Of a stretch of 64,000 nucleotides of DNA, positions 1-9,895 are shown piece after piece. The notes beneath the pieces were generated by a model. The model ran no database searches, was not told where the DNA came from, and saw nothing but the letters and a program-made list of their open reading frames with translations. The number at the start of each line of letters is the position of its first letter. Position 1 is the stretch's first letter. Where the stretch lies: positions 1,426,001 to 1,490,000 of the forward strand of contig NZ_CP073096.1 of NCBI RefSeq assembly GCF_030503735.1. Direction: 5' to 3'. This stretch comes from Corynebacterium tuberculostearicum. GTDB taxonomy: Bacteria > Actinomycetota > Actinomycetes > Mycobacteriales > Mycobacteriaceae. Both the position numbers and the translations under genes were made by a program.

Positions 1-718
1 TCATAACTGCCTCGTTGGCACCGCCATGCAATGGCCCCTTGAGAGCGCCGATAGCCGCGACGATGGCGGAATAAGTATCGGACATGGTCGAGGTCACCAC
101 GCGGGCAGCGAAGGTGGAAGCGTTAAAAGAGTGCTCAGCGTAGAGGATGAGGGACTTATCAAAGGCCTCGATATCGGCACGGTTGGCAGCTGGGGAGCCT
201 TCCTCATCACCGAAGACCATCCACAGAAAGTTCTCCGCAAAGCCCTTCTTGCGAGAAGGCTGGATGTAGCCTTCACCGCGGCGGCGTCGGATATCAAGAG
301 CAATGATCGTCGGAATCTTGGCCATTAGCTCAAGCGCGGTACGGCGGATATGTTCAGAGTCCTTGGTGTATTCCTCTGGGTCTTGGGAACCGATATAGGA
401 AATGGCGGTACGCAGGACGTCCATTGGGTGGCACGACAGTGGCATGGACATAATGAGGTCAATGACATGGCGCTCCAAGTGGCGCAGGGCTTTCTCGCGG
501 GCAGAGAAGCGGATAAGGGATTCCTGTCCCGGAAGCTTGCCGTTCCACAGCAGATAGGCCACTTCCTCGAAGGAGCAATAGCGGGCAAGCTCTTGGACGG
601 GATAGCCGCGGTAGGTCAGCGAGTTGGTCTCAGGGACGACCTTGGACACGGCAGTCTCATCCACGACGACGCCATACAGGCCCTTGCGGATTTCGGGGGT
701 CTGATTCTTATCGGACAT
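1..718 (-). CDS. prpC: 2-methylcitrate synthase (3' end cut by window)
   Basis: Condenses propionyl-CoA with oxaloacetate to 2-methylcitrate, the first step of the methylcitrate cycle, in the cytosol. The 239 visible residues start MSDKNQTPEIRKGLYGV and show the citrate-synthase fold features of the short bacterial type, including a SLTYRGYPVQELA segment and a GPLHGGANEAVM segment, where the His is an active-site residue of the family. The C-terminal third lies outside the window. It is the last gene of prpD-prpB-prpC, 14 bp after prpB. Placement beside prpB and prpD favours methylcitrate synthase over the TCA citrate synthase GltA, which is usually unlinked to these genes. Confidence 0.93.
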   Translation of the reverse strand, partial: MSDKNQTPEIRKGLYGVVVDETAVSKVVPETNSLTYRGYPVQELARYCSFEEVAYLLWNGKLPGQESLIRFSAREKALRHLERHVIDLIMSMPLSCHPMDVLRTAISYIGSQDPEEYTKDSEHIRRTALELMAKIPTIIALDIRRRRGEGYIQPSRKKGFAENFLWMVFGDEEGSPAANRADIEAFDKSLILYAEHSFNASTFAARVVTSTMSDTYSAIVAAIGALKGPLHGGANEAVM

Positions 719-732
719 GGTCTAAATTCTCC

Positions 733-1665
733 TTAGCTTTCGAAGGTAGGTCGGTAGGTGTCTTTGGAATAGGTGAATACGGTTTGGTCGAAATCGTTGT
801 ATTCCTCGTAGCGCACCAGCTCATAAAGGCGGGAACGGTGTTGCATGCGCTCGAGCCAGTCAGTTTGCAAGCCGGTTTCATGCATATCCCGCAGGAAATC
901 CTCGGTGGCGCCCATAGCCACGCGGAAGGTGGAGACAGGCCAGATGACTGCGTTATAGCCAAGGTCTTCTAGCTGTTGCGCCGAGAGCAGCTCGGTTTTG
1001 CCGAATTCGGTCATATTTGCCAGCAGCGGTGTGTCTACAGCGGAGCGGAATTTCTCAAAATCTTCCGGCCGGTACAACGCCTCAGTGAAGATAAGGTCCG
1101 CACCGGCATCGACGTAAGCCTTCGCACGGTCGATAGCGTCATCAATTCCGTTGACTCCTGCGGCATCGGTGCGGGCACAGATAATGAAGTTAGGGTCGCG
1201 CCGCTCGTTGACCGCGGCGCTAATACGGCGGAGCATAATATCTGCGTCCACCACTTCTTTGCCGTCGAGGTGGCCGCAGCGCTTCGGGTTGACCTGGTCT
1301 TCAAGGTGGCATCCGGCTAGGCCTGCGTCTTCGAGTGCGGCTATAGTGCGGGCGGCGGACATGGGTTCGCCGAAGCCAGTGTCGGCGTCGACAAGCACGG
1401 GCAGGTCCGTCGCGCGGGCAATCTGGCCCGAGCGCTGTGCCACCTCAGTCAAAGTGGTCAGGCCTATATCGGGAAGGCCCAAATCATTGGCCAGCACCGC
1501 GCCGGAGACATAAACGCCGCCGGAACCACCGATATCCTGGATTAGGCGCGCGGTCAGGGGATTGAACGCGCCCGGCAATCGGGTAATGGTGCCGGATTCA
1601 AGGTCGGCGCGGAATTGCTGGCGCTTTTCCGCGGGAGTTTTCAAAGAGCCAAATAGTCCAGCCAT
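733..1665 (-). CDS. prpB: 2-methylisocitrate lyase
   Basis: Cleaves 2-methylisocitrate to pyruvate and succinate, the last step of the methylcitrate cycle. The 310-residue protein has the isocitrate-lyase/PEP-mutase signatures: VDADTGFGE at residues 92-100 (Mg binding) and KRCGH at 128-132 (active-site Cys loop). Length is normal for PrpB. Its ATG overlaps the stop codon of prpD by one base, so the two are probably translationally coupled. Confidence 0.95.
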   Translation of the reverse strand: MAGLFGSLKTPAEKRQQFRADLESGTITRLPGAFNPLTARLIQDIGGSGGVYVSGAVLANDLGLPDIGLTTLTEVAQRSGQIARATDLPVLVDADTGFGEPMSAARTIAALEDAGLAGCHLEDQVNPKRCGHLDGKEVVDADIMLRRISAAVNERRDPNFIICARTDAAGVNGIDDAIDRAKAYVDAGADLIFTEALYRPEDFEKFRSAVDTPLLANMTEFGKTELLSAQQLEDLGYNAVIWPVSTFRVAMGATEDFLRDMHETGLQTDWLERMQHRSRLYELVRYEEYNDFDQTVFTYSKDTYRPTFES

Positions 1666-3176
1666 TAGAAGATTCCTTCCGGTTTCTGGGGTACAGCGGC
1701 GAGGTGAGCATCGGTCACCCGCACGTTTAGCTCGGTAAGGTCAGTGAGATTTTCCAAGTTTTGGACGGCGTTGAGGAAGCGCTCTTGTTCGGCTTCGTCC
1801 ACGATGCCGTTTGCGAGTTTTCTGAACTTCTCTATGTATTGCTCGCGCGCAAAGGGGCGGGCACCAAGCGGGTGGGCATCAGCAACTGCGCGTTCATCTT
1901 CTACCACCGTGCCATCTTTGAAAGTGATCACAGCCTTGCCGCCAAAGGCCTTTTCAGAAAGGTCGTTGGAATGATAACGGCGGGTCCACTCGGGGTCCTC
2001 GACGGTGGAAATCTTGTGCCAAAGTTCGATGGTCTCCGGGCGGTTGGCGCGCTCGGGAGCGTAGGAAGCCTCGTGGTCCCACGCGCCGTCCTCGAGGGCG
2101 ACGGCAAAGATGTACATGATGGAGTGATCCAGCGTCTCGCGGGAGGCGGCGGGATCCATCTTTTGTGGATCATTGGCACCGGTACCGATGACATAGTGCG
2201 TGTGGTGCGAGGTGTGCAGAACGATGGACTCGATGTCCGCAGTCTTCAAGCCCTTTTCTGCCAAGGTTTTCTTTAGCGCAAAGGCCATATCGATGGGCGC
2301 TTGGGCCTGGTATTCGGCCGAGTGTTCCTTGGTATAGGTATCCAAGATGGCGCGCTTTTCCTCGCCAGGTTCTGGCAAGGGGACCATGTAGGTGCGCTCC
2401 GGCGAATGCAGCATCCACGCGATGAACCCATCCTCGCCTTCCCAGATGGGCGCCGGCGCGCCTTCGCCGCGCATCGTCCGGTCAACGGCTTCAATGGCCA
2501 TCTTGCCTGTGAAGGCTGGGGCGTAGGCCTTCCAAGAGGAAATCAGCCCCTTACGGGATTGCCGGGTGGCGGTAGTCGTGTGCAGCGCCTGGCCTATCGC
2601 CTGGTAGATGGTGTCCTTATCTAGTCCGAGCATGGTGCCGATACCGGCGGCCACGGAGGGACCGAGGTGTGCCACGTGGTCAATCTTGTGCTCGTGCAGG
2701 CACATGCCTTTCACCAGGTTGACCTGGATTTCATAGCCGGTAGCGATGCCCCGGATAAGGTCTCGCCCGTTAAGCCTCTTGTGCTGCGCGGTAGCAAGCA
2801 GCGGCGGGATATTATCCCCGGGGTGCGAGTATTCGGCGGCTAAGAAAGTATCGTGATAATCCAGCTCGCGGACAGCAGTGCCGTTGGCAAGCGCGGCCCA
2901 TTCGGCCGAGTAAGTGCCATCCACGCCAAATACCGTGGAGCCTCCCTTACTTACCGGGTGCGCCTGGGCCATGACGCGGGCGGAGGTTACAGGACCCCGT
3001 GCCACGGAAGCCATGGCCACGGCTGCATTATCAATGATGCGGTTGATAATCATGTCGGTGGTCTCGGCTGGGACCTCCACGGGGTCCGCGGCTACTTCTG
3101 CCACCTTGTATGCCAAGTGTTCCTCATAAGGAAATTCCTCGGCGGATTTATGGGTGCGTACCTCGTGCTTCTTCAC
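1665..3176 (-). CDS. prpD: 2-methylcitrate dehydratase
   Basis: Dehydrates 2-methylcitrate to 2-methylaconitate in propionate catabolism. The 503-residue sequence is a full-length MmgE/PrpD-family protein, with the conserved [32 protein letters not shown] region near residue 85-112 and a [15 protein letters not shown] C-terminal segment. It is the first gene of the prpDBC operon and is transcribed divergently from the regulator gene at 3328. No aconitase-type acnD/prpF pair is visible here. Confidence 0.95.
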   Translation of the reverse strand: MKKHEVRTHKSAEEFPYEEHLAYKVAEVAADPVEVPAETTDMIINRIIDNAAVAMASVARGPVTSARVMAQAHPVSKGGSTVFGVDGTYSAEWAALANGTAVRELDYHDTFLAAEYSHPGDNIPPLLATAQHKRLNGRDLIRGIATGYEIQVNLVKGMCLHEHKIDHVAHLGPSVAAGIGTMLGLDKDTIYQAIGQALHTTTATRQSRKGLISSWKAYAPAFTGKMAIEAVDRTMRGEGAPAPIWEGEDGFIAWMLHSPERTYMVPLPEPGEEKRAILDTYTKEHSAEYQAQAPIDMAFALKKTLAEKGLKTADIESIVLHTSHHTHYVIGTGANDPQKMDPAASRETLDHSIMYIFAVALEDGAWDHEASYAPERANRPETIELWHKISTVEDPEWTRRYHSNDLSEKAFGGKAVITFKDGTVVEDERAVADAHPLGARPFAREQYIEKFRKLANGIVDEAEQERFLNAVQNLENLTDLTELNVRVTDAHLAAVPQKPEGIF

Positions 3177-3327
3177 TAGATGGGTCCTCCTTCACTCTGA
3201 GGTGCGTTTCAAATCACACTAAATGCTTGAATGTGCCCTGCGCTATAAGTAGGGTGTGTGTAATCTAGCGGAACGATTCAGTGGAATCTGCAAACCTTGT
3301 GGTTTCTACTGTTCACGGCGGTGAAAG
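3177..3327. promoter_or_regulatory. Divergent control region of prpDBC and prpR
   Basis: This 151-bp spacer separates prpD from its probable regulator. It contains a TAATCT hexamer at 3261-3266 that could be a -10 box for the rightward gene, and a TGCAAA half-site at 3289-3294 that resembles half of the TTTGCAAA motif known for RamB/PrpR-type regulators. I see no full palindrome, so the operator assignment is weak. Confidence 0.35.
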
Positions 3328-4656
3328 GTGACCGAACTAGCAATGACCAAGCATTATGCGGGGGCACGAATCCATGCACTGCGCAAGCAGCGGAGGCTCA
3401 CACAGGTAGCGATGGCCAAACAGTTGGGACTATCAACCAGCTACCTCAACCAGCTCGAAAACGATCAACGCCCGCTTACCGTCACCGTGCTCATGCAGCT
3501 GACCCAGCGCTTCAACGTGGATCCCGGATATTTCGCAGACGACCGCGATACGCGCACCATCACCGACCTGCGCCGCATCTTTCCCGACGCCGCCGAAGAG
3601 TCCTTGGCCGACCTAGCCTCGCGTTTTCCGGAGCTCATGCCCCGCTTCGTCGACGTCGCCACCCGCGCCCCGGCGCGGGAGCGCTCCCCCTTTGAGCTCG
3701 TCCGTGATTTTTTCTACGATGCCCATAACTACATCCACGAGCTCGATGTCCTAGCTGAAGAGCTCGCCGGCCAGCTCGGTGACCGGGTGCTACGCCGCAG
3801 CCGTTTAGCGTCCCGCATGCACGAGGATCTCGGCGTTACCGTCCGCTTTTCCCGGCCAGGGCCACGCCGCGACTTCGATCCAGACACCCGGGAGCTTGCG
3901 CTTCGCGACGGCCTTTCCGAAGCCCAATTGGTCTTTGAAATGGCGCTCCAATACTGCCTACTCGCCTACCGCGATGTCTGCGATAACCTCGTCTCCGAGC
4001 TTCCTGCCGGCGAGGCGCAAGAACTAGCTACCTTAGGGCTCGCACAGTACTTCGCGGCCGCGGTCACTATGCCCTACCAACCGTTCCTGTCGATGGCTGA
4101 GGAGACCCGCTACGATATCGACCTTTTGTGCAACTACTTTGGCACCGGTTTCGAAACCACCGCGCAACGCTTGGCTACCCTCCAGCGCCCAGGCCTGACC
4201 GGCGTGCCCTTTTCCTTCATCCGCACTGACCGCGCTGGGAATATCTCCAAGCGCCAATCCTCCACCGCATTCCACTTCGCCCGCTCGGGTGGTTCCTGCC
4301 CGCTGTGGGTAGTTCACCGCGCCTTTGAAACGCCCAACCGCATCACCCGCCAGGTAGCCGCGATGCCAGATGGCCACGCCTACCTGTGGATAGGGCGCTT
4401 TGTCCAAGGGAGCGCAAAATCTTGGGGAACCCCTCGCAAAGAATTCGCCGTGGGCTTAGGCTGCGATATCTCTGAGGCCGACCGCATTGTCTACGCCGAT
4501 GCGCTTAATCCAGACACATCCGCCGCCACCCCAATAGGCCCTGGCTGTACCGCTTGCCCGCGCGAGCATTGTCCCCAGCGTGCCCTTCCACAAGCAGATC
4601 GCCCCATCCAGGTTTCACTCAATCGCACCGCCGAGCATTCCTACTCCACCTTTTAG
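3328..4656 (+). CDS. prpR: PrpR/ScfR-type HTH regulator of propionate metabolism
   Basis: A 442-residue regulator of the RamB/PrpR (short-chain fatty acyl regulator) family. An XRE helix-turn-helix lies at about residues 14-65 (KQLGLSTSYLNQLENDQRPL), followed by a PH0730-like segment and a long domain ending in a cysteine cluster (GCTACPREHCPQRALP, about residues 409-424). In mycobacteria PrpR senses propionyl-CoA and carries an Fe-S cluster; the Cys cluster is consistent with this. Divergence from prpDBC makes it the likely regulator of that operon. The start is uncertain: GTG at 3328, or ATG at 3343 (MTKHYAGARIH), which has GAAAGG 14 bp upstream. Confidence 0.88.
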   Translation: MTELAMTKHYAGARIHALRKQRRLTQVAMAKQLGLSTSYLNQLENDQRPLTVTVLMQLTQRFNVDPGYFADDRDTRTITDLRRIFPDAAEESLADLASRFPELMPRFVDVATRAPARERSPFELVRDFFYDAHNYIHELDVLAEELAGQLGDRVLRRSRLASRMHEDLGVTVRFSRPGPRRDFDPDTRELALRDGLSEAQLVFEMALQYCLLAYRDVCDNLVSELPAGEAQELATLGLAQYFAAAVTMPYQPFLSMAEETRYDIDLLCNYFGTGFETTAQRLATLQRPGLTGVPFSFIRTDRAGNISKRQSSTAFHFARSGGSCPLWVVHRAFETPNRITRQVAAMPDGHAYLWIGRFVQGSAKSWGTPRKEFAVGLGCDISEADRIVYADALNPDTSAATPIGPGCTACPREHCPQRALPQADRPIQVSLNRTAEHSYSTF

Positions 4657-4665
4657 CGACACACG

Positions 4666-4704
4666 AAAAAGCGCCCGATCTCGACTAATTATCGAGTGCG
4701 GGCG
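4666..4704 (-). terminator. Rho-independent terminator of lpdA
   Basis: Inverted repeat GCGCCCG..TCGA / TCGA..CGGGCGC spans 4671-4704 around a CTAATTA loop. Read leftward it is followed by a T-run (complement of AAAAA, 4666-4670), so it terminates lpdA; it may also stop transcripts of the convergent prpR gene. Confidence 0.8.
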
Positions 4705-4726
4705 CGCAGAAAGGAATAGTTTGCGT

Positions 4727-6154
4727 TTACTCCAAATCGTCGTGGGCAACGAGGCGTCGGGCGGCCTCGGTAATGGTGCCGGACAGGGACGGGTACACGG
4801 CGAAGGAATCGGCCAGCTGATTTACGGTGAGCTGGTTGGTTACGGCCATGGCGATGGGCAGGATGAGCTCGGAGGCGGTCGGCGCGACGATGACGCCGCC
4901 GATAACGCGGCCGGAGGTGGCACGGCAAAAGAGCTTGACAAAGCCGTGCTGTAGGGACCGCATCTTGGCGCGTGGGTTGGTCTTTAGCGGCATGGTGATG
5001 GTGCGGGCGGCGACCTCACCGGCCTCGATTTCCGCCTGCGTGAAGCCAACGGCTGCGATTTCCGGGCGGGTAAAGACGGCGTTGGCTACGGTCTTCAGGC
5101 GCAGAGGGGAAACACCCTCACCCAGTGCGTGGTACATAGCCACCCGGCCCTGCATTGCGGCGACGGAAGCCAGCGGGAAAAGGTCAGAGCAGTCGCCAGC
5201 GGCGTAGATGCCGGCGATATTGGTGCGGGAGACGCGGTCAACCTGAATGTGGCCGGACTTGGCGGTTTCTACGCCCACGTTCTCCAGCTTGAGGTCTTGG
5301 GTATTCGGGATGGAGCCGATGGACATGATGACGTGAGAGCCGGTGATTTCGCGGCCATCCTGCGTAGTAACCAAGACGTTGCCGTCCTCGGTGCGGTTGA
5401 CGGTTTCCACACGGCAGTTCTTTTCCAGCTCAACGCCGCGCTCACCCAGGACGGTCTCAAGGACGTCAGCAGCGTCGGCGTCGTCATGCGGCAAAATGCG
5501 GTCACGGGAGGCAACCATGGTGACCTTGACGCCCAGCTCTGCAAAGGCGGAGACGAACTCGGCGCCGGTCACGCCGGAACCGACGACGATGAGGTGCTCC
5601 GGCAGCTCGGTGAGGTTGTAGACCTGCTGCCAGGTAAGGATGCGCTCGCCATCCGGCTGAGCGCCGGGGAGAATACGAGGGGTGGCGCCGGTGGCTACCA
5701 AGACGAGATCTGCGTTAATGGTTTCCTCGTGGCCGTCCTCGTTGAATACGGCGGTGACCTTGTGGCCGCCGAAGGCATCGGCTTCCTGGTCCTCTGGGAA
5801 ATAGCCGCGGCCATCGATAACGCGTGCGCCCAGGGATTCCACGGTGGCGCGGATATCGGAGGACTGCTTGCTTGCCAGATCCTGCACGCGCTTATTCAGT
5901 GCGGTCAAGGAAAGATGGGCCTGGCCAATGCCCTGGTTAAGTTCCATATCCTCGGCACGGCGCAGGTCGGTTTTAATATTGGCACCAGCGATGAAGGACT
6001 TGGAAGGAACACAGTCCAAGATAACGCTGTTGCCGCCCATGCCCTGGTCTTCAATAATGGTGATTTCTGCACCATATTTAGCACCTGCCAACGCTGCCTC
6101 ATAGCCGGCTGGGCCGCCGCCGATGATGACGATTCGCTTGGTCTGGTTCAACAC
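4727..6154 (-). CDS. lpdA: NAD(P)H-quinone dehydrogenase LpdA (flavoprotein disulfide reductase family)
   Basis: An FAD-dependent pyridine-nucleotide oxidoreductase homologous to lipoamide dehydrogenase; the M. tuberculosis LpdA relative reduces quinones rather than lipoamide. The FAD motif GGGPAG is at residues 12-17. The redox CxxxxC motif is broken: the first Cys is Ser43 and only Cys48 remains (NSVILDCVPSK), as expected for LpdA and not for a true disulfide reductase. A second nucleotide motif (VVGSGVTGAEF) and the dimerisation domain are complete. I prefer the GTG at 6154 because AAAGGAG lies 7 bp upstream of it; the ATG at 6160 would be only 1 bp from that site. Confidence 0.9.
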   Translation of the reverse strand: MLNQTKRIVIIGGGPAGYEAALAGAKYGAEITIIEDQGMGGNSVILDCVPSKSFIAGANIKTDLRRAEDMELNQGIGQAHLSLTALNKRVQDLASKQSSDIRATVESLGARVIDGRGYFPEDQEADAFGGHKVTAVFNEDGHEETINADLVLVATGATPRILPGAQPDGERILTWQQVYNLTELPEHLIVVGSGVTGAEFVSAFAELGVKVTMVASRDRILPHDDADAADVLETVLGERGVELEKNCRVETVNRTEDGNVLVTTQDGREITGSHVIMSIGSIPNTQDLKLENVGVETAKSGHIQVDRVSRTNIAGIYAAGDCSDLFPLASVAAMQGRVAMYHALGEGVSPLRLKTVANAVFTRPEIAAVGFTQAEIEAGEVAARTITMPLKTNPRAKMRSLQHGFVKLFCRATSGRVIGGVIVAPTASELILPIAMAVTNQLTVNQLADSFAVYPSLSGTITEAARRLVAHDDLE

Positions 6155-6224
6155 GCACATGCTCCTTTATCGGCTCCACTTTAAAAGTCGCTTACGAGTC
6201 TAACGTGTAGGACCTTAAAGCGCG

Positions 6225-7415
6225 TTAGTCTGTCTCCGCATTCTCGCCTATGAACTGCTCAACCACGGCGCCAAAGAGTTTGATGCCCACGCCGATGGCC
6301 CGCTCGTCCACGATGAGGTCGCCCATGTGCAGGTCATGTTGCTCGCCCTCGCCGGACCAACAGCCAAGCCGCGCCATGGAACCGGGGACCTTTTCTAGGT
6401 ACCAAGAGAAGTCCTCGCCGCCGGAGGATTGCGGGGCTTGCACAACGGCCTGCGGATCGATGGATTGGGCAGCGGATGCGAGTAGGGCGGTTGCGACGTC
6501 ATCGTTAAGCACCGGTGGTACGCCGCGGTTATAGGTCAACTCGTGTTCTACGCCTACCGGCGCGAGGATCTGCTCCACCAACTCCGTAAAGAGGTTTTGC
6601 ATATTGCGCCAGATGCCAATATCGGCCGTGCGCATGGTACCGGTCAAGCTGCCGGTCTCCGGAATGGCATTGGGCGCGTAACCCGAATTCACCTGGCCAA
6701 AGACCAAAACGGTGCCGGTGCGCGGATCAACCCGGCGCGACAGCAGCGCGGGCAGTTCGGTGATGACCTTGCCCAAGGCATAGATGACGTCAGCGGAAAG
6801 GTGCGGACGGGAGGTATGCCCGCCTGGGCCTTTGATATTGAGCTCCACTACATCGGTAGCGGAAGTAATCGCCCCGGCTCGGATACCTATGCGGCCCACG
6901 CGCAACTTGGGCTCGGCATGGATGGCAAAAATGGAATGCACGCCCTCCAGCGCGCCCCATTCAATAACATCGGTTGCGCCGCCGACCCATACCTCTTCGG
7001 CCGGCTGGAAAATGACGCGAATTCCCAGCGGAAGATCGTGGACGCGCTGGAAATCCGCCAATGCGCAAGCCAGACCGAGTGCCACGGTGGTGTGTACGTC
7101 GTGGCCGCAAGCATGCATCTTGCCGGGAACTTCGGAGGTATATTCCAGGCCGGTGACCTCGGTGACTGGCAGGGCATCGATATCGGCACGGAAGGCCAGC
7201 CGGCCTAGCTCCGTATCGGGGCCGATGTCTACCATAAGCCCAGTCTGTGGGAAGCGCTGTGACTCCAAGCCATAGTCTTTCAGGATGGAGGCGAGGAAGT
7301 TGGTGGTTTCTACCTCTTGATTCGCGGTTTCCGGATGGCGGTGAATATGGCGCCGCCACGCAATAACCTCCGCACGGTGGGCATTGAACCACTCGTTGAT
7401 GAATTCCGAGATCAT
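6225..7415 (-). CDS. M20-family amidohydrolase (N-acyl-amino-acid/hippurate hydrolase type)
   Basis: A 396-residue zinc-dependent M20D amidohydrolase. Metal ligands are seen in HACGHDVHTT (about residues 102-111), in QPAEEVWVGG and near the end in SSGGEDFSWYLE. The dimerisation domain lies between them. Such enzymes cleave N-acyl groups from amino acids; the substrate cannot be told from sequence. The ATG at 7415 has GGGAAGG about 7 bp upstream, better placed than for the ATG at 7421. It lies 64-70 bp downstream of nothing obvious in its own operon and is followed by lpdA. Confidence 0.85.
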   Translation of the reverse strand: MISEFINEWFNAHRAEVIAWRRHIHRHPETANQEVETTNFLASILKDYGLESQRFPQTGLMVDIGPDTELGRLAFRADIDALPVTEVTGLEYTSEVPGKMHACGHDVHTTVALGLACALADFQRVHDLPLGIRVIFQPAEEVWVGGATDVIEWGALEGVHSIFAIHAEPKLRVGRIGIRAGAITSATDVVELNIKGPGGHTSRPHLSADVIYALGKVITELPALLSRRVDPRTGTVLVFGQVNSGYAPNAIPETGSLTGTMRTADIGIWRNMQNLFTELVEQILAPVGVEHELTYNRGVPPVLNDDVATALLASAAQSIDPQAVVQAPQSSGGEDFSWYLEKVPGSMARLGCWSGEGEQHDLHMGDLIVDERAIGVGIKLFGAVVEQFIGENAETD

Positions 7416-7508
7416 CCGCATGCCTTCCCTGTTGTTGAAATACGTCTGGGTGAAAAGTCTACAACTAGACCATGCGGTTCAGTAACTCAGGTGGTGATGC
7501 GGGGTGCT

Positions 7509-7883
7509 CTAGCTCAAGGCGCCGTTCCACGTGGCGGCAAACCGACGCCGGTCCACATAGCCTTGTGGGAAGGGCGCGACGTCCTCGGCGACGACCACCG
7601 CGGAATCGGTCAAATGCCCTTCCACCACGTCCCCGCCGGCCGGCAGCAGCACCGACGGCGGGATTTCTAGGGCCAAGGCCAGCTTATATACCGTAGACAG
7701 CTGCGGATCGGCCATGGCGTGCACACCATTTTCATTGCGCTCCAAATTGGAAATTTGGCTGCGGGAAACCCCCGAAATCTCCGCGAGCGCCTGTTGCGAA
7801 ATCCCCCTACGTTTCCGCACGCGCCGCAATTGTTGTGAAAATCCATGGCCGTAGCTCGACCACATTAGATGAATGAAACTCAT
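7509..7883 (-). CDS. XRE-family HTH transcriptional regulator
   Basis: A 124-residue DNA-binding protein with a Cro/C1-type helix-turn-helix at about residues 15-70 (ISQQALAEISGVSRSQISNLERNE) and a short C-terminal region of unknown ligand. The start ATG has AGGGGGAG about 5 bp upstream. It reads away from upp, toward the amidohydrolase. No target is evident; autoregulation is typical for the family. Confidence 0.82.
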   Translation of the reverse strand: MSFIHLMWSSYGHGFSQQLRRVRKRRGISQQALAEISGVSRSQISNLERNENGVHAMADPQLSTVYKLALALEIPPSVLLPAGGDVVEGHLTDSAVVVAEDVAPFPQGYVDRRRFAATWNGALS

Positions 7884-7930
7884 ATTCTCCCCCTGGAAAG
7901 TGCGGTCGCCTTTCCAAGGGGAAGACTACC

Positions 7931-8566
7931 CTAAAGGTCGATATTGCGCGGTCCGTAGAGGCGGTCGCCAGCATCACCCAAGCCCGGCACGATATAAGCA
8001 TCCTCGTTCAGGGAGGGATCAATAGCGGCGGTAACCAAGCGCACCGGCAAGTCGGATTCTGCCAGCGCATCCACGCCCGGCTGGGCGGAGACCATACAAA
8101 TGGCGGTGATATCGGTAGCGCCGCGGCCGGCGAGCAGGCGCAAAGCGTGCAGCAAAGAACCACCGGTGGCCAGCATCGGGTCCACTACAAAGACGGTGCG
8201 GCCGGTCAGGTCTTCCGGAAGAGCTTCCAGGTACGGCACCGGCTCGTGCGTCTCTTCATTGCGGGCCATACCAATAAAGCCGACCTGCGCATCCGGAATC
8301 ATGGACAGGGCAGGATCCACCATGCCCAGACCGGCGCGAATGATCGGCACGATGATGGGCGGGTCCTGCAGGCGGGTGCCCTGCGCCGTGGACACCGGGG
8401 TGACGCAGTCGAAGTTCTCCACGACAAGGTTGCGGGATGCTTCATACACGAGCATGGTGCCCAAGTCTTTCAGAGCGGCGCGAAAAGCGGAGTTATCGCT
8501 GCGCGCATCGCGCATTAGCGTTAGGCGGGAGGCGGCAAGTGGGTGGTCTACTACGTGGATGTCCAT
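7931..8566 (-). CDS. upp: Uracil phosphoribosyltransferase
   Basis: Converts uracil and PRPP to UMP in pyrimidine salvage. The 211-residue protein begins [20 protein letters not shown], the conserved Upp N terminus, and carries the PRPP-binding loop [11 protein letters not shown] and the C-terminal [13 protein letters not shown] uracil-binding segment. The open frame extends further upstream, but family length and the conserved N terminus fix the start at 8566. It is divergent from the gene pair at 8624 and 8903. Confidence 0.95.
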   Translation of the reverse strand: MDIHVVDHPLAASRLTLMRDARSDNSAFRAALKDLGTMLVYEASRNLVVENFDCVTPVSTAQGTRLQDPPIIVPIIRAGLGMVDPALSMIPDAQVGFIGMARNEETHEPVPYLEALPEDLTGRTVFVVDPMLATGGSLLHALRLLAGRGATDITAICMVSAQPGVDALAESDLPVRLVTAAIDPSLNEDAYIVPGLGDAGDRLYGPRNIDL

Positions 8567-8623
8567 GCCCACCACTTTAAACTTTTTGGGAACCAAATGG
8601 GCCATTGGGCAGTCCAATAGGAC

Positions 8624-8902
8624 ATGAGACCTTTCACGATTGATACCGACTATGCCCGCCACCTCGCCCGCGACCTGCACGCGCAGTCCCAAGGTGAGAA
8701 TCCGCCCCACCCCGTTTTGCCCGATGACTCCGCTTTTACTGCTTTTAATGAGGCCGTGCATGCCGCACTCGATAATGTAGGTGCGCGCATGAACGTGCTG
8801 CGCAGCGACATGGGGCACGTAGCCCATTCCGGTTTTCAGATGTCGCGCGAGGCAGAAGACACCGACGCCACACTGGGCGAGCACCTTGGGGCGGCGATAT
8901 AG
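8624..8902 (+). CDS. Small helical protein, possible ESX/EspC-like secretion partner
   Basis: A 92-residue, predicted all-helical protein without signal peptide. Its size and the tail pattern ending in [15 protein letters not shown] resemble EspC/DUF2580-like or WXG100-like proteins of mycolate bacteria, though it lacks a WXG motif and a clear YxxxD/E signal. Its stop codon abuts the start of the NlpC/P60 gene, so the two are co-translated. The assignment to type VII secretion is inference; no ESX machinery gene is present in this window. Confidence 0.7.
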   Translation: MRPFTIDTDYARHLARDLHAQSQGENPPHPVLPDDSAFTAFNEAVHAALDNVGARMNVLRSDMGHVAHSGFQMSREAEDTDATLGEHLGAAI

Positions 8903-9844
8903 ATGCTCGATACCGCGCTCAAACAAATAGCCACCCTGCAACCGACCCAGCTTCCCGAGGTAGAGCTACCACACGTACCGGACCTTTCCGCCGCCGAGCC
9001 CTTGGCGGCCATCGCCCACGGCAATCCCGCGCGTTTACTCGAGTCAGCACAGAACATCGACCTCGATAATGAGACCATCTCTGCTGCCCTCGGCCAGGCC
9101 CGCGGTTTAGTTTCGGAAACTATCCGGGATCTGGTGGGCATCGCCACGCAGCTGGTGCGCCAAGCCCTGCCCAACGCGCTGGGTTTCCTGTCGCTGGATC
9201 CATCCGCGCGTGCTGCCGCTATGGCCAAGCTGCGTTCGCTTATCTCCCAGCACCTAGGCATGGCCACGGCCCGCGTGCAGCGCCTGATGGGTGATCTCAG
9301 CGCGGCCACCCAGTCCTTGCATCCGGTAGCGCAGCGTCCGGTGCACTCCGCGCTTGCCGACGCCCCCGCCCACCCCACCGGTGCCCAACATTCCACTGCC
9401 CTTCCAGGACAATCCGCAGCGGGCGCTGGCACCGACGCCGCTGTACAAGAGGCGCCCTCACCTTCGCCTGAACCCGAGGAGGCCCCTGCCGAGGGAGGTT
9501 CGGCCGCTGGCCAGGCAGCCGTCGCCGCAGCGAAGAGTCAAATGGGCCAGCCCTATGTATGGGGTGGCACCGGAAACGGTGGCTTCGATTGCTCGGGCCT
9601 TACCCAATGGGCATATTCACAGGCCGGAGTGGACTTGCCGCGCACGGCGGACCAGCAGGCGGTTGGTCAGCAGGTCAGTGCGGATCAATTGCAGCCCGGT
9701 GACCTGGTGGTATGGGACGGGCACGTAGCGATGTATTCTGGCAACGGGGAAATCGTGGAAGCCGGCGATCCGGTGCAAACTAACCCGCTGCGCACTACAA
9801 ATATGGGTATGCAATTCAAAGGCTTTTGGCGCCCCACGGCCTAA
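8903..9844 (+). CDS. NlpC/P60 (C40) peptidoglycan endopeptidase without signal peptide
   Basis: A 313-residue protein with an N-terminal helical region (residues 1-150), an Ala/Pro-rich linker (about 155-205) and a C-terminal NlpC/P60 domain. The catalytic Cys is C230 in [13 protein letters not shown] and the catalytic His is H274 in DGHVAMYSG. The family cleaves stem peptides in the cell wall, which needs export, yet the N terminus ([20 protein letters not shown]) has no Sec signal or membrane segment. Export with the upstream helical partner is a plausible solution. Confidence 0.85.
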   Translation: MLDTALKQIATLQPTQLPEVELPHVPDLSAAEPLAAIAHGNPARLLESAQNIDLDNETISAALGQARGLVSETIRDLVGIATQLVRQALPNALGFLSLDPSARAAAMAKLRSLISQHLGMATARVQRLMGDLSAATQSLHPVAQRPVHSALADAPAHPTGAQHSTALPGQSAAGAGTDAAVQEAPSPSPEPEEAPAEGGSAAGQAAVAAAKSQMGQPYVWGGTGNGGFDCSGLTQWAYSQAGVDLPRTADQQAVGQQVSADQLQPGDLVVWDGHVAMYSGNGEIVEAGDPVQTNPLRTTNMGMQFKGFWRPTA

Positions 9845-9895
9845 GGCCGGTGCACTCTCGCGCGCTGCTTGGGGCGTTGGGTAGACTTAAACGCC

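Noticed and set aside
5129..6184. A 351-codon open frame opposite lpdA
   Set aside because: Antisense shadow; lpdA is certain from its FAD and NAD motifs.
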